This document shows positions 1 to 8,635 of a DNA stretch of 55,149 nt, piece after piece. Position 1 is the first letter of the stretch; each line of letters begins with the position of its first letter. The position numbers and the translations under genes were made by a program. Source of the stretch: Falseniella ignava CCUG 37419 (GTDB lineage Bacteria > Bacillota > Bacilli > Lactobacillales > Aerococcaceae); NCBI RefSeq assembly GCF_000301055.1, contig NZ_JH932301.1:270879-326027 (forward strand), read 5' to 3'. The notes under the pieces were generated by a model that made no database searches, was not told the DNA's origin, and saw only the letters and a list, made by a program, of their open reading frames with translations.

Positions 1-6
1 AATCTG

Positions 7-34
7 AGTAGACCTTTTGGGGTCTACTTTTTTT
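7..34 (+). terminator. Rho-independent terminator of the gene upstream of phoP
   Basis: An 8-bp perfect stem (AGTAGACC at 7-14 with GGTCTACT at 21-28) is followed by a run of seven T. It ends a gene lying before the window and separates it from phoP. Confidence 0.85.
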
Positions 35-62
35 ACTGTAAGAGATAAAATAGGGATGTAAA

Positions 63-91
63 TTGTTGTTTAAGGCGTCATTTGCTATATT
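63..91 (+). promoter_or_regulatory. Possible sigma-A promoter of phoP-phoR
   Basis: TTGTTG (63-68) and TATATT (86-91) are separated by 17 bp and lie just before the AAAGGAG ribosome site (108-114). No TTTACA-type Pho repeat is present here, unlike the pstC, phoA and distal pstS promoters. The -35 match is weak. Confidence 0.4.
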
Positions 92-120
92 AAATGTAAT
101 ATGAAATAAAGGAGAGCACG

Positions 121-858
121 ATGAAACAGATACTTGTAGTAGACGATGAGTCAGCAATCTTAACACTGATTGAATACAATTTAAAACAAGCCGGATTTCA
201 AGTAACTCTGGCTTCTGACGGACGAGAGGCTTATCGAAAGATTCATAATGAAACATTTGACTTGATAGTGTTGGATGTTATGTTACCAGGTATGGATGGG
301 GTTGAATTGTGTCGAACCGTTCGTAAAGAAGGTGTTGAAACACCGATTATTTTATTGACGGCTAAAAGTGAAGAGTATGATAAAGTCATCGGGCTTGAAT
401 TAGGAGCGGACGATTATATGACCAAACCATTCAGTCCACGAGAATTAATTGCGCGAATTAAAGCCATTCTCCGTCGCTCCGATACAACCCGGAAACACAA
501 GGAAACAGCGATGAATGATTCTAACAATGACACAGAGAATTCAGAAGATAATATTATTCAAGCTGGAGATATTACGATTTACGAAGATCGCTATGAAGTT
601 CAAGTTCGTTCAGTTTGGGTTGAATTAACCCCTAAAGAGTTTGAATTACTTGTTTATTTAGCGAAGCGTCAAGGTAGAATATTAAGTCGCGAGCAATTAT
701 TAAGTAATATTTGGCAGTTTGATTATGCCGGGGAATCTCGTATTGTCGATGTTCATATAAGTCATTTACGTGAAAAAATCGAACAGGATTCAAAACATCC
801 GGAATATATTAAGACGGTTAGGGGATTTGGCTATAAATTTGAGGTGCCTAGCGTATGA
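121..858 (+). CDS. phoP: Phosphate-starvation response regulator PhoP (OmpR family)
   Basis: OmpR-type response regulator, 245 aa. The receiver domain (about 1-118) has the acidic pair D8-D9, phosphoacceptor D52, T80 and K102. A winged-helix DNA-binding domain fills about 145-240. The linker between them (about 124-145) is unusually long and rich in Asn, Asp and Glu. The start follows AAAGGAG. phoR overlaps its stop by 4 bp. Because the pst operon, a phosphatase gene and PstS genes follow, and three of their promoters carry Pho-type repeats, this pair is read as PhoPR rather than a second WalRK. The true walRK lies near 27 kb. It would activate the repeat-bearing promoters when phosphate is low. 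Confidence 0.9.
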   Translation: MKQILVVDDESAILTLIEYNLKQAGFQVTLASDGREAYRKIHNETFDLIVLDVMLPGMDGVELCRTVRKEGVETPIILLTAKSEEYDKVIGLELGADDYMTKPFSPRELIARIKAILRRSDTTRKHKETAMNDSNNDTENSEDNIIQAGDITIYEDRYEVQVRSVWVELTPKEFELLVYLAKRQGRILSREQLLSNIWQFDYAGESRIVDVHISHLREKIEQDSKHPEYIKTVRGFGYKFEVPSV

Positions 859-2564
859 GCCAGTCCGTAACATTCCCAGTACGTAGAAAAATTCGTTTAG
901 TTTATGGTATGTTGCTACTGCTTATTATCCTAATTGCTTTAGGCTTTAATGATCAATCGTATCGTTGGATGAATCATTATTTATTCGAACAAACTAAAAA
1001 TGAAGGTGAACGTATCGAACAATTAAACCTTCCAATGGAGCAAGCTTTGGAAAGTGACCTCGCAAAAGAACTTCCGGTATATAAGCGAATTCAGCGCGGT
1101 GTGCAATTACTAAATGGAACAACTTATGGTGAAATCCCATCTGAACGGTATCAGGATCAGGATGAAGCGATTAAGCGAGATCGGGACGGCGTTTTAATAC
1201 GTGTTCCGTTCAATTTACCACAAGCGCAAGGGTATTATTATCAATTTTATCCGAACTATGTATTAAAAAACCAGTTTCAAAAAGAATATTGGTTGCGCTA
1301 TGGAATGATAGGGCTTATAGGGTTAGGCTTGGTGTTACTCTTTATGGTTTATCGTTATCTAATCGTTCAGTGGATACAAAGTTTAGTTGTCCGTCTTCAA
1401 AATACGATGGAAGAAGATGGAGATTATCAGTATCAACCGGTTGGCTATCCTGCAATGGACCGATTGGATCAGTCTATCCATCAGCTAGTTCATACGAAGC
1501 ATGAAGAAGTATCTGAACTACACTCGAAGTTAAATCAGCTCCAACTTTTAATTAATCATCTCAATCTCGGAGTCATCCAATTGGATCCATCGGGGAAAGT
1601 TGTGTTGATGAACCCCTTTGCAGCGCGATTATTAGCGATTGATACGCCTTTATTGCATCAACATTATCAAGTTTTAATTAAGAGTCGAACTTTAGTTGAA
1701 ATGATCCAACAAACTAAGCAACATGAAGTGACATTGCATCGGGAAATTGAATTGTACGTTCCAACTTTTAAACAGATTGATGTAACGATTTTGCCGGACC
1801 GCTTGAAAAAGGGAGATCGCCCGATGATGTTAGTCCTTTTATACGATATTACAGCTGTCCGTCAGCTAGAAACTGTCCAATCTGAATTTGTAACCAATGC
1901 TTCGCATGAATTACGGACACCGATTACGGCGATAAAAGGATTTACTGAGACGTTGTTAAGTGGTGCGTTGCAAGATGAAGCAGCGGCTTATCAATTTGTA
2001 GAAATTATTGATCGAGAAGCGAATCGTTTAGAGTTAATTGCCAATGATATTTTAAGCTTAGCGCAAGCTGAACGCGGCGAAGAGTTAGCACAAGAAACTT
2101 TTGATTTAGCAGAGTCTATTTCGATGATTGTGGGGAATTTCCAGCCAATCGCTGAGGCCAAAGCGATTCAAATAGCTTCAAAAGTTGATTCATCAATTAC
2201 TATAACAAGTCACCGACCATGGGTAGAACAAATCTTGATCAACTTAATTGATAATGCCATCAAGTACTCTGAAGAAAATGGTCAAGTAGCAGTCAACTGT
2301 CGACGGGAAGCTGAGACGGTTGTAATCAGTATAAAAGATACGGGTTATGGAATTGCCCCCGAGGAGCAAGAACGTATCTTTGAACGATTCTACCGAGTAG
2401 ATAAAGCTCGCAGCCGTCATTCAGGAGGAACCGGCTTAGGGTTATCAATTGTGCGTCATATGGTGACGAGCTTGTCCGGCGAAATTTGGGTCGACAGTCA
2501 GTTGGGGAAAGGGTCAACCTTTTTTATTCGATTACCCATCAACGATAGATCCACTCACATCTAA
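855..2564 (+). CDS. phoR: Phosphate-sensing histidine kinase PhoR
   Basis: Membrane sensor kinase, 569 aa, overlapping phoP by 4 bp (ATGA), so translation is probably coupled. It has an N-terminal membrane segment (about 14-31), an extracytoplasmic domain of about 115 residues, a second membrane segment (about 150-170), a PAS-like region (about 230-335), the phosphoacceptor helix with H351 in SHELRTP, and an ATPase domain with N box (NLIDNAIKYS), DTGYGIA and GGTGLGLS motifs. It would phosphorylate PhoP at D52. In this family phosphate is sensed partly through the Pst transporter and PhoU, both encoded directly downstream. The length suits the PhoR/WalK class. Confidence 0.9.
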   Translation: MSQSVTFPVRRKIRLVYGMLLLLIILIALGFNDQSYRWMNHYLFEQTKNEGERIEQLNLPMEQALESDLAKELPVYKRIQRGVQLLNGTTYGEIPSERYQDQDEAIKRDRDGVLIRVPFNLPQAQGYYYQFYPNYVLKNQFQKEYWLRYGMIGLIGLGLVLLFMVYRYLIVQWIQSLVVRLQNTMEEDGDYQYQPVGYPAMDRLDQSIHQLVHTKHEEVSELHSKLNQLQLLINHLNLGVIQLDPSGKVVLMNPFAARLLAIDTPLLHQHYQVLIKSRTLVEMIQQTKQHEVTLHREIELYVPTFKQIDVTILPDRLKKGDRPMMLVLLYDITAVRQLETVQSEFVTNASHELRTPITAIKGFTETLLSGALQDEAAAYQFVEIIDREANRLELIANDILSLAQAERGEELAQETFDLAESISMIVGNFQPIAEAKAIQIASKVDSSITITSHRPWVEQILINLIDNAIKYSEENGQVAVNCRREAETVVISIKDTGYGIAPEEQERIFERFYRVDKARSRHSGGTGLGLSIVRHMVTSLSGEIWVDSQLGKGSTFFIRLPINDRSTHI

Positions 2565-2599
2565 GAGTCAGACCGATTCGTAATATATTCGAGGCAAAC

Positions 2600-2642
2600 T
2601 TTACCAGATATTTACATAAAATTTACAATTGCCACGTACAAT
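2600..2642 (+). promoter_or_regulatory. PhoP-type operator and promoter of pstC-pstA-pstB-phoU
   Basis: TTTACC (2600), TTTACA (2611) and TTTACA (2622) start exactly 11 bp apart on one face of the helix. A -10 box TACAAT lies at 2637-2642, 26 nt after the start of the middle hexamer. No ordinary -35 is seen, as expected for a PhoP-activated promoter. The same 26-nt register recurs before phoA and the distal pstS. Confidence 0.8.
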
Positions 2643-2688
2643 AGGAATGTAGTACAGATCCATCGGATAGAAAGCAAGGTGTGCTCGT

Positions 2689-3552
2689 ATGCAAAAGAAT
2701 TTTAATGAAGTATTGATGCGGTATATATTTTTAATATGTGCCTGCATGTCCATTGTATCGATTATCTTTATTTTTTATTTCGTCTTTGAAGGTGGCCTTC
2801 CTTTTATTATGGAAGAAGGCATTGGTAACTTTATTTTTAATACTGTTTGGCGGCCAACTGCATCCAATCCATCCTTTGGAATTGGACCGATGATTATTGG
2901 GTCCTTTATTGTCACAATTGGGGCTGTTATTGTGGGAGTTCCAATTGGTGTTTTAACAGCGGTCTTTCTGGCTTACTATTGTCCGAAAAATTTATATCGA
3001 TTGGTTAAACCTGCTGTCAACTTAATGGCTTCAATTCCTTCGATTGTTTATGGCTACTTTGCCTTGCGCATGTTGGTACCTTTCTTCCAAAAAGTGATGG
3101 GAGGATCCGGGATGAATATGGTTACGGCTTCCGTATTGTTAGGGATCATGATTTTACCGACAATTATCGGTCTATCTGAGTCATCAATTAGATCAGTGCC
3201 AAAATCTTATTACCAAGCGAGTATCGGATTAGGAGCAAATCATGATCGCTCAGTGATGGCTGTCGTTGTTCCGGCAGCTCGTTCTGGGATTTTTTCATCG
3301 ATTATTTTAGGAATTGGGCGAGCGATTGGGGAGACGATGGCGGTAATCTTAGTAACAGGGAACCAACCGAGAATTCCATCTTCATTGAACCAAGGGGTCC
3401 GAACTTTAACGACGAATATTGTGTTAGAGATGGGGTACGCATCGGGCCGACACCGTGAGTCTTTGATTGCTACAGCGGTCGTTCTATTTATCTTTATTAT
3501 TATTTTAAATGCGATCTTTATGGTAGTTAAGAATAGAGGAGTGAAAAAATAA
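2689..3552 (+). CDS. pstC: Phosphate ABC transporter permease PstC
   Basis: Inner-membrane permease of the high-affinity phosphate transporter, 287 aa, with about six hydrophobic segments and the ABC-permease coupling loop (region IGLGANHDRSV, about 180-190) in the cytoplasm. It pairs with PstA and is driven by PstB. The first membrane segment starts about residue 12, and ATG 2689 follows an AAGGTG site (2676-2681). It opens a compact operon in which pstA overlaps its stop by one base. No pstS lies upstream, which is unusual: both binding-protein genes are 7-12 kb away. Expression should follow the Pho-type promoter at 2600-2642. Confidence 0.92.
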   Translation: MQKNFNEVLMRYIFLICACMSIVSIIFIFYFVFEGGLPFIMEEGIGNFIFNTVWRPTASNPSFGIGPMIIGSFIVTIGAVIVGVPIGVLTAVFLAYYCPKNLYRLVKPAVNLMASIPSIVYGYFALRMLVPFFQKVMGGSGMNMVTASVLLGIMILPTIIGLSESSIRSVPKSYYQASIGLGANHDRSVMAVVVPAARSGIFSSIILGIGRAIGETMAVILVTGNQPRIPSSLNQGVRTLTTNIVLEMGYASGRHRESLIATAVVLFIFIIILNAIFMVVKNRGVKK

Positions 3553-4373
3553 TGAAAGATAAATTGACTTTAACCCGCGTACTTATCTGGGGAGCGGCTT
3601 TATTTACATTAGGAATTTTACTATTCATTATTGCTTATATTTTATGGCAAGGGGTTCCAGCGCTATCGCCGGAAATCTTCGCTTGGAATTACACAACGAG
3701 TAATGTTTCGATGATGCCAGCGATTATTTCAACATTGATTATTATTGTGATTTCACTTTTAATAGCTGGACCTATTGGTGTTTTCACAGGCTTTTACTTA
3801 GTAGAATATGCCAATCAAAATAATAAAATACTACCCATTATTCGTTTAGCAACCGACACGTTAGCGGCGGTCCCTTCGATTGTTTACGGTCTTTTTGGGA
3901 TGTTGCTCTTTGTGACGCGTCTGGAATGGGGTTATTCACATTGGGCTGGAATTATTACCATTACGATTATGATCTTGCCAATTATTATTTCATCAACAGA
4001 AGAAGCATTACGCGCAGTTGATAATTCGTTAAGGCAAGCTAGTTTTGGATTAGGTGCGGGCCAACTTCGTACAATCTTTACCGTTGTACTTCCGGTTGCG
4101 ATGCCCGGAATTTTATCGGGTATTATATTATCGATCGGACGTATTGTTGGGGAATCTGCAGCTTTCCTATACACGTTAGGTTCGTCATCAGGGATGCTTT
4201 CGAAGTTAACGGATTCAGGTAGAACCTTGGCCGTGCATATGTATGTTTTATCTAGTGAAGGTCGACATGTACAGGAAGCTTTTGCGACTGCGACCGTGTT
4301 AATTATTTTAGTGTTAGTCATCAATTACATTTCAACCCGACTCAGTCGTCGTTTAAGCCAAGGAGGAAAATAA
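3552..4373 (+). CDS. pstA: Phosphate ABC transporter permease PstA
   Basis: Second phosphate permease subunit, 273 aa, with about six membrane segments. The IASTLI-like and [10 protein letters not shown] segments and the cytoplasmic coupling region ([11 protein letters not shown]) match the PstA family. Its ATG shares a base with the pstC stop (TAATG), and pstB starts one base after its stop, so the three are probably co-translated. An AGGAG site lies in the end of pstC. Length is normal for the family. Confidence 0.92.
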   Translation: MKDKLTLTRVLIWGAALFTLGILLFIIAYILWQGVPALSPEIFAWNYTTSNVSMMPAIISTLIIIVISLLIAGPIGVFTGFYLVEYANQNNKILPIIRLATDTLAAVPSIVYGLFGMLLFVTRLEWGYSHWAGIITITIMILPIIISSTEEALRAVDNSLRQASFGLGAGQLRTIFTVVLPVAMPGILSGIILSIGRIVGESAAFLYTLGSSSGMLSKLTDSGRTLAVHMYVLSSEGRHVQEAFATATVLIILVLVINYISTRLSRRLSQGGK

Positions 4374-4374
4374 A

Positions 4375-5133
4375 ATGCCAGTAAATAAATTTGAAATTAA
4401 AGATTTAGATTTCTTCTATGGGGATTTCCAAGCTCTTCACAAAATTAATATGGATATTGAGGAGAAATTAGTAACGGCATTAATTGGCCCTTCTGGTTGC
4501 GGGAAATCGACCTTTTTAAAAATTTTAAATCGAATGCAAGATCTAATTCCAGGCACGCGCGTGGAAGGGGATGTCTTGCTTGATGGTCAAGATATTTTCC
4601 AAAAAGGTTACGATGTGAACCAATTACGCAAACAAGTTGGAATGGTGTTCCAGCATCCGAACCCTTTCCCTAAAAGTATATACGACAATATTGCCTACGG
4701 GCCAAGAACGCATGGTATTAAAGACTCAACCGAATTAGACCGAATCGTCGAGGAAAGTTTGAAGTCTGCCGCTATTTGGGATGAAGTTAAAGACAAATTG
4801 GATAAGCCTGCTACAGCGATATCAGGGGGGCAACAACAAAGAATTTGTATAGCCCGTGCAATTGCCAATCAGCCCGAAGTTCTATTGATGGACGAACCAA
4901 CATCGGCTCTAGACCCAATCTCGACCGGTAAGATTGAAGAGTTAATTGAAGAATTAAAGAAAACTTACACGGTAGTCATCGTCACACACAATATGCAACA
5001 AGCTGCCCGTATTTCCGATAAAACCGCTTTCTTTTTAACGGGAGAAATGATAGAATTTGATGATACAGAGATTATCTTTACCAATCCAACAGATCAACGA
5101 ACAGACGATTACATTTCGGGTCGATTTGGTTAA
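4375..5133 (+). CDS. pstB: Phosphate ABC transporter ATPase PstB
   Basis: Cytoplasmic ATPase that powers PstCA, 252 aa. It has Walker [10 protein letters not shown] (38-46), a Q-loop, the signature SGGQQQR (150-156), Walker B with D173-E174 ([11 protein letters not shown]) and the switch histidine in VIVTHN. Full-length and typical of PstB. It begins one base after pstA behind an AAGGAGG-like site in the pstA 3' end. phoU follows after 17 bp, completing the transport and sensing unit. Confidence 0.95.
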   Translation: MPVNKFEIKDLDFFYGDFQALHKINMDIEEKLVTALIGPSGCGKSTFLKILNRMQDLIPGTRVEGDVLLDGQDIFQKGYDVNQLRKQVGMVFQHPNPFPKSIYDNIAYGPRTHGIKDSTELDRIVEESLKSAAIWDEVKDKLDKPATAISGGQQQRICIARAIANQPEVLLMDEPTSALDPISTGKIEELIEELKKTYTVVIVTHNMQQAARISDKTAFFLTGEMIEFDDTEIIFTNPTDQRTDDYISGRFG

Positions 5134-5150
5134 TAAAGGAGTGAAGTGAC

Positions 5151-5816
5151 ATGAGAAAGTCTTTCCAAAATGAATTAGAACAATACCGTGATCATTTAAC
5201 GTATATTGCGAATGCGGCGAATGAAGCAATCTACAAAGCCATTCAATCATTGAATCAACACGATCAAGTTTTGGCTGAAGAAGTCGTTAATGGCGATTTA
5301 AAGATTAATACTTTAGCCATTCAAATTGAACAAGAGGCTTACCGAATTATTGCACTGCAACAACCTGTTGCGTCAGATTTACGTAAAGTCTTTGCGGTAT
5401 TATTGGCCAGTTCGGATATTGAGCGATTAGCTGACCATGCAAGTAATATTGCAGGGACAGTGATTCGTCGTCAAAATATCCCAATGGTGCGTGAAGCAGC
5501 AATTGATGAGATTATTAATCAAATGGCCGATATCGTGAAAGTGATGTTATCTGATGCGATTGAAGCATTTATTCAAGAAGATGCCACTAAAGCGCGAGAA
5601 GTAGCACTGCGCGATAATGAAGTGGATAGACTGCTGAAAGAAGTTTATGATCAAACAAATCATCTTATGTTGACACATACAGATGAAGACCGTATCGAAA
5701 TCGCACGGGATTATGTGATTATCGCCAAAGCGCTCGAGCGTATGGGAGACTATGTGACAAATATTTGCGAGCGGATTGTCTATATGGAATCTGGCGAGAT
5801 TGTAGAACTTGACTAA
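5151..5816 (+). CDS. phoU: Phosphate-signalling regulator PhoU
   Basis: All-helical PhoU protein, 221 aa, with two repeats of a three-helix bundle. The family's metal-site segments are visible as SDIERLADHASNIA (about 91-104) and ALERMGDYVTNI (about 193-204). In this family PhoU links the Pst transporter to the sensor kinase and dampens the phosphate-starvation response when phosphate is plentiful. The start follows AAAGGAG. It is the last gene of the pst operon, and an inverted repeat lies shortly after it. Confidence 0.92.
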   Translation: MRKSFQNELEQYRDHLTYIANAANEAIYKAIQSLNQHDQVLAEEVVNGDLKINTLAIQIEQEAYRIIALQQPVASDLRKVFAVLLASSDIERLADHASNIAGTVIRRQNIPMVREAAIDEIINQMADIVKVMLSDAIEAFIQEDATKAREVALRDNEVDRLLKEVYDQTNHLMLTHTDEDRIEIARDYVIIAKALERMGDYVTNICERIVYMESGEIVELD

Positions 5817-5840
5817 AGTTATGTGAGCCCACGATGAAGT

Positions 5841-5887
5841 GAGCTGCCCCCAAAAGTTAGACCAAAAATCTAACTTCTGGGGGTTTT
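5841..5887 (+). terminator. Terminator hairpin resembling an IS3-family (IS150-type) end
   Basis: A 15-bp stem with one mismatch (5847-5861 with 5869-5883) is followed by TTTT, so it can end the pst-phoU transcript. The left arm, CCCCCAAAAGTTAGAC, looks like the terminal repeat of IS150-group elements. No transposase is attached. A related hairpin lies at 10014-10077, on the other side of the phosphatase cluster. The IS link is from remembered family consensus. Confidence 0.65.
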
Positions 5888-5984
5888 ATTATGAGATGAA
5901 GCCCAATAATATTCCGACAAAAAGTCTTGAGATCAAGTCAGCTGGGGTTGTATTGCTTTTTTTGAAAATGTATGACAGAAAATA

Positions 5985-6038
5985 TTTACAGTAACTTTAC
6001 AGTAGTTTTACCTAAAAACTACTTCGAGTTGTTAATAT
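5985..6038 (+). promoter_or_regulatory. PhoP-type operator and promoter of the alkaline phosphatase gene
   Basis: TTTACA (5985), TTTACA (5996) and TTTACC (6007) lie 11 bp apart, followed by a -10-like TAATAT at 6033-6038, 26 nt after the start of the last hexamer. This is the same register as at pstC and the distal pstS, and supports PhoP control of the phosphatase. Confidence 0.8.
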
Positions 6039-6094
6039 GAGTATGAAATCATATGTATTTCAAAAATTATTAAAAAAAGAGGAGCATAGAGAAC

Positions 6095-7933
6095 ATGAAA
6101 AAAACAATCTTGAAGACCTTGTCAACAGCGTTATTTTTATCAACATTAAGCCCTGTTGCGGTCTTAGCCAAGCAAGAAGAAGGGCAATTTTCAGAATTAC
6201 CAGTTGTGGCATTAGAAGAAGGGAGAGCACTCACGGAAGACTTAAGCTTAATTAGTGAAAGTCAAGCCAAATATGTCTTCTTATTTATTGGGGATGGTAT
6301 GGGAAATATTCCAGTATCTGCGGCTGAATATTTCTTAGGACCTGATAATGGAAATGAAGGTAAAGGGCGAGCCCAAGCTCAACCTTTAAACTTCTCTCAA
6401 TTCCCAGTGATTGGTTTGCAAAATCCAACTGATGCCGACCACTATGTGCCAGATTCGGCAGCAACTGCAACCGCTTTTGGAAATGGTGTTAAGATTGATT
6501 CAAATGTGATTGGTTTAACACCAGGTTATACTGAACAGACGGAATCTGTGGCTGAAAAAGCAAAAAACGATGGTAAGTCAGTAGGGATTTTATCTACCGT
6601 TACTTTAAACCATGCGACTCCAGCAGCCTTCTATGCTAATGTAGAACACCGTCGTAATTACTACGAAATTGGCGAACAAATGGCTTTATCTAACTTTGAT
6701 TACTTTGCAGGTGGGTCTTTAGGTCGTCGTACTGGCGATAATAAAGACCAAAAAGACCTCTATGAAGTAATGGAAGAAAATGGATACACTGTAGCAGAAA
6801 CCAAAGAAGAGTTCGAAGCCATTACTGCTGAAACAGGTAAAGTATATGCTCCTTCTGAAGTAATGTCAGATGCGGATGGCTCCTCTATGAAATACGCCAT
6901 TGACCAAGAAGAAGGTGAACAAACCTTAGCAGATATGGTAGCAAAAGGTATAGAAGTATTATCTACTAATGAAAATGGATTCTTCATGATGACTGAATCT
7001 GGTAAGATTGACTGGGCAGAACATGCCAACGATGCAGCAACAACCGTCAAAGAAGTGATCGATTTCCAAAATGCTATCCAAGAAGCGGTTGATTTCTACT
7101 ATGAACACCCAGAAGAAACTTTGATTGTTGTAACTGCTGACCACCCAACCGGAGGCTTTACCATTGGTAACTCTGAAACAGGTTATAACTCTTATTTCCA
7201 CTTATTAAATAACCAAAAAGTTTCTCAAGAAAAATTTGATACCATTTTTGCTGAATTACTAGAGGCTAACCCAGAATTAACTTTTGAAGAATTCCTACCA
7301 ACTATTGAAGCGAATTTTGGTTTTGTATTTGACTTAGAAGCAAGTGAAGATGTGTTGACTTTTGGTGAACTCGAAGCGGCTGAAGAAGCAGGTGAAGTGG
7401 AAGAAAAAGACTTAATGCTAGTGACTCCTTATGAATTAGAGGAATTAAAATATGCTTTCGAACAATCTAAATTACCATTTGAAGAACGTAATGCCGGTCA
7501 ATCAGATATTATCAAGGGGTATCATTCATACCTACCAATCTCTATTGCTTCCACACGTTTACTTGCCCGTAAAGCGGGTCTAGCCTTTACAACCGTTGAC
7601 CACTCTCCAGAACGTGTACCTGTTTATGCTATTGGTGCTGGTGCTGCTATGTTTGAAGGAAACTATGAAAATATCGACATTGCATACAAGTTACTCGCAG
7701 CTATGGGTCTTTATGAAGGCGGCGACACAAAGGTTGACAAAATTACGGTCACAGGTAAGGTTGATGCAAGTCAAGAAAACATTTCTGAAGAGACTAACCA
7801 ACCAGGTGATGACTCGAGTGAAGTATCTGAAGAATCCGAAGAATCAAGTGAAGATAGTTCTGAAGAGGAAAGCGCTGAACAAGAAATTGTAGAAGAAAGC
7901 TCAGAGGAATCTTCTGAAGAAGCTACTGAATAA
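6095..7933 (+). CDS. phoA: Secreted alkaline phosphatase with acidic Ser/Glu tail
   Basis: Metal-dependent phosphomonoesterase that releases phosphate from organic esters outside the cell, 612 aa. A cleavable signal peptide (about 1-25, VLA before K26) is followed by metal ligand D67 in FIGDGMG, nucleophile S121 in PDSAATATAFGNG, the metal-site segments TESGKIDWAEHA and TADHPTGG, and a late VDHSPERVPV histidine. It is longer than typical PhoA (about 450-480 aa), owing to an acidic insert near 410-450 and a tail (about 570-612) made almost wholly of Ser and Glu. There is no LPXTG motif, so anchoring, if any, is not by sortase. It follows a GGAG site and the Pho-type promoter. Confidence 0.9.
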   Translation: MKKTILKTLSTALFLSTLSPVAVLAKQEEGQFSELPVVALEEGRALTEDLSLISESQAKYVFLFIGDGMGNIPVSAAEYFLGPDNGNEGKGRAQAQPLNFSQFPVIGLQNPTDADHYVPDSAATATAFGNGVKIDSNVIGLTPGYTEQTESVAEKAKNDGKSVGILSTVTLNHATPAAFYANVEHRRNYYEIGEQMALSNFDYFAGGSLGRRTGDNKDQKDLYEVMEENGYTVAETKEEFEAITAETGKVYAPSEVMSDADGSSMKYAIDQEEGEQTLADMVAKGIEVLSTNENGFFMMTESGKIDWAEHANDAATTVKEVIDFQNAIQEAVDFYYEHPEETLIVVTADHPTGGFTIGNSETGYNSYFHLLNNQKVSQEKFDTIFAELLEANPELTFEEFLPTIEANFGFVFDLEASEDVLTFGELEAAEEAGEVEEKDLMLVTPYELEELKYAFEQSKLPFEERNAGQSDIIKGYHSYLPISIASTRLLARKAGLAFTTVDHSPERVPVYAIGAGAAMFEGNYENIDIAYKLLAAMGLYEGGDTKVDKITVTGKVDASQENISEETNQPGDDSSEVSEESEESSEDSSEEESAEQEIVEESSEESSEEATE

Positions 7934-7962
7934 CTCAGCCTTCTCAACAAAATGATGACTTT

Positions 7963-7995
7963 AAGCATGGGGTGGGTTAGAACCCTGTGCTTTTT
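7963..7995 (+). terminator. Partial terminator after phoA
   Basis: AAGCATGGGGT (7963-7973) pairs imperfectly with ACCCTGTGCTT (7982-7992), followed by a short T run. It lies between phoA and the next gene, 18 bp before that start, so it may lower rather than abolish readthrough into the two downstream secreted-protein genes. Confidence 0.6.
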
Positions 7996-8012
7996 AGTTT
8001 AAAGGAGTAATT

Positions 8013-8624
8013 ATGTACAAAAATTTTATCAAGAGTTTGATATGTCTTTTCGTTCTATTGCCGGCGGGTATAACTCATAGAATTCAGGGCATGGAGTTAA
8101 AGGATTTACCCTTTGAAGGTTACTATATTAATCAAGAAGACAATGCCATCGAAGGATTGGTGTTTAAAGAGAATGAATTGTATGTTTATGTAAAGGTCCT
8201 TGAAGCTATTGATGAAGATCTGGCAGGTTACGAGGATCTAACCCAGTTAACGGAATTTCATTCTTTTCCTTATCCAGACTTAAACGCCTATAGCCAGTCG
8301 GTAAAACAGGTCTATATGGAAGAATTTAATTTACCTTTTGATTTACAGGAAATTTATCAAAATCTCCTAAATCAAATTGAGCCAAAGATGTCTCAAGAAG
8401 ATGTGCTCCACCTACTTAATCAGGAAATTCCTGGCATTTATTATACTCAAAGAGCGGGCTATCACTATTTTATCATTGCAAACCCTAGTGTTACTGAGGT
8501 GGATGATGGCTGGCAAGTTTTTCTATTCGGTCAGGAACTTTTCACTTTCAAACAAGCAGGACAAAAGATACTAGATCACGCCGGTCGAGAATTCGAGTAT
8601 GTGGATGGCATTATGCCCCATTAG
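8013..8624 (+). CDS. Secreted protein of unknown function downstream of phoA
   Basis: 203 aa, not recognised. The N-terminus (about 1-27) is a signal peptide with a basic start and a hydrophobic core. No Cys lipobox and no other membrane segment is seen, so it should be exported and released. The mature part is acidic and rich in aromatic residues, with segments such as YYINQEDNAIEG and VFLFGQELFTFKQAG that suggest a small beta-rich domain. It follows AAAGGAG, and the next secreted-protein gene starts 11 bp after its stop. Position behind a Pho-controlled phosphatase suggests a role in phosphate scavenging or phosphatase maturation, which is only inference. Confidence 0.75.
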   Translation: MYKNFIKSLICLFVLLPAGITHRIQGMELKDLPFEGYYINQEDNAIEGLVFKENELYVYVKVLEAIDEDLAGYEDLTQLTEFHSFPYPDLNAYSQSVKQVYMEEFNLPFDLQEIYQNLLNQIEPKMSQEDVLHLLNQEIPGIYYTQRAGYHYFIIANPSVTEVDDGWQVFLFGQELFTFKQAGQKILDHAGREFEYVDGIMPH

Positions 8625-8635
8625 AAGGAGAAATC

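Noticed and set aside
3932-4324. 130-codon frame opposite pstA
   Set aside because: It lies inside a well-identified permease gene and shows no family motif.
6037-6255. 72-codon frame overlapping the start of phoA
   Set aside because: It begins at the -10 region of the phosphatase promoter and runs out of frame through the signal peptide.
7790-7931. Repetitive GAA/AGT-rich stretch as a CRISPR or satellite array
   Set aside because: It is codon-level low complexity within phoA, with no constant repeat length or spacers.
7771-7968. Ser-rich open frame on the minus strand over the end of phoA
   Set aside because: It is only the reverse reading of the Ser/Glu codon run of the phosphatase tail and has no ribosome site.
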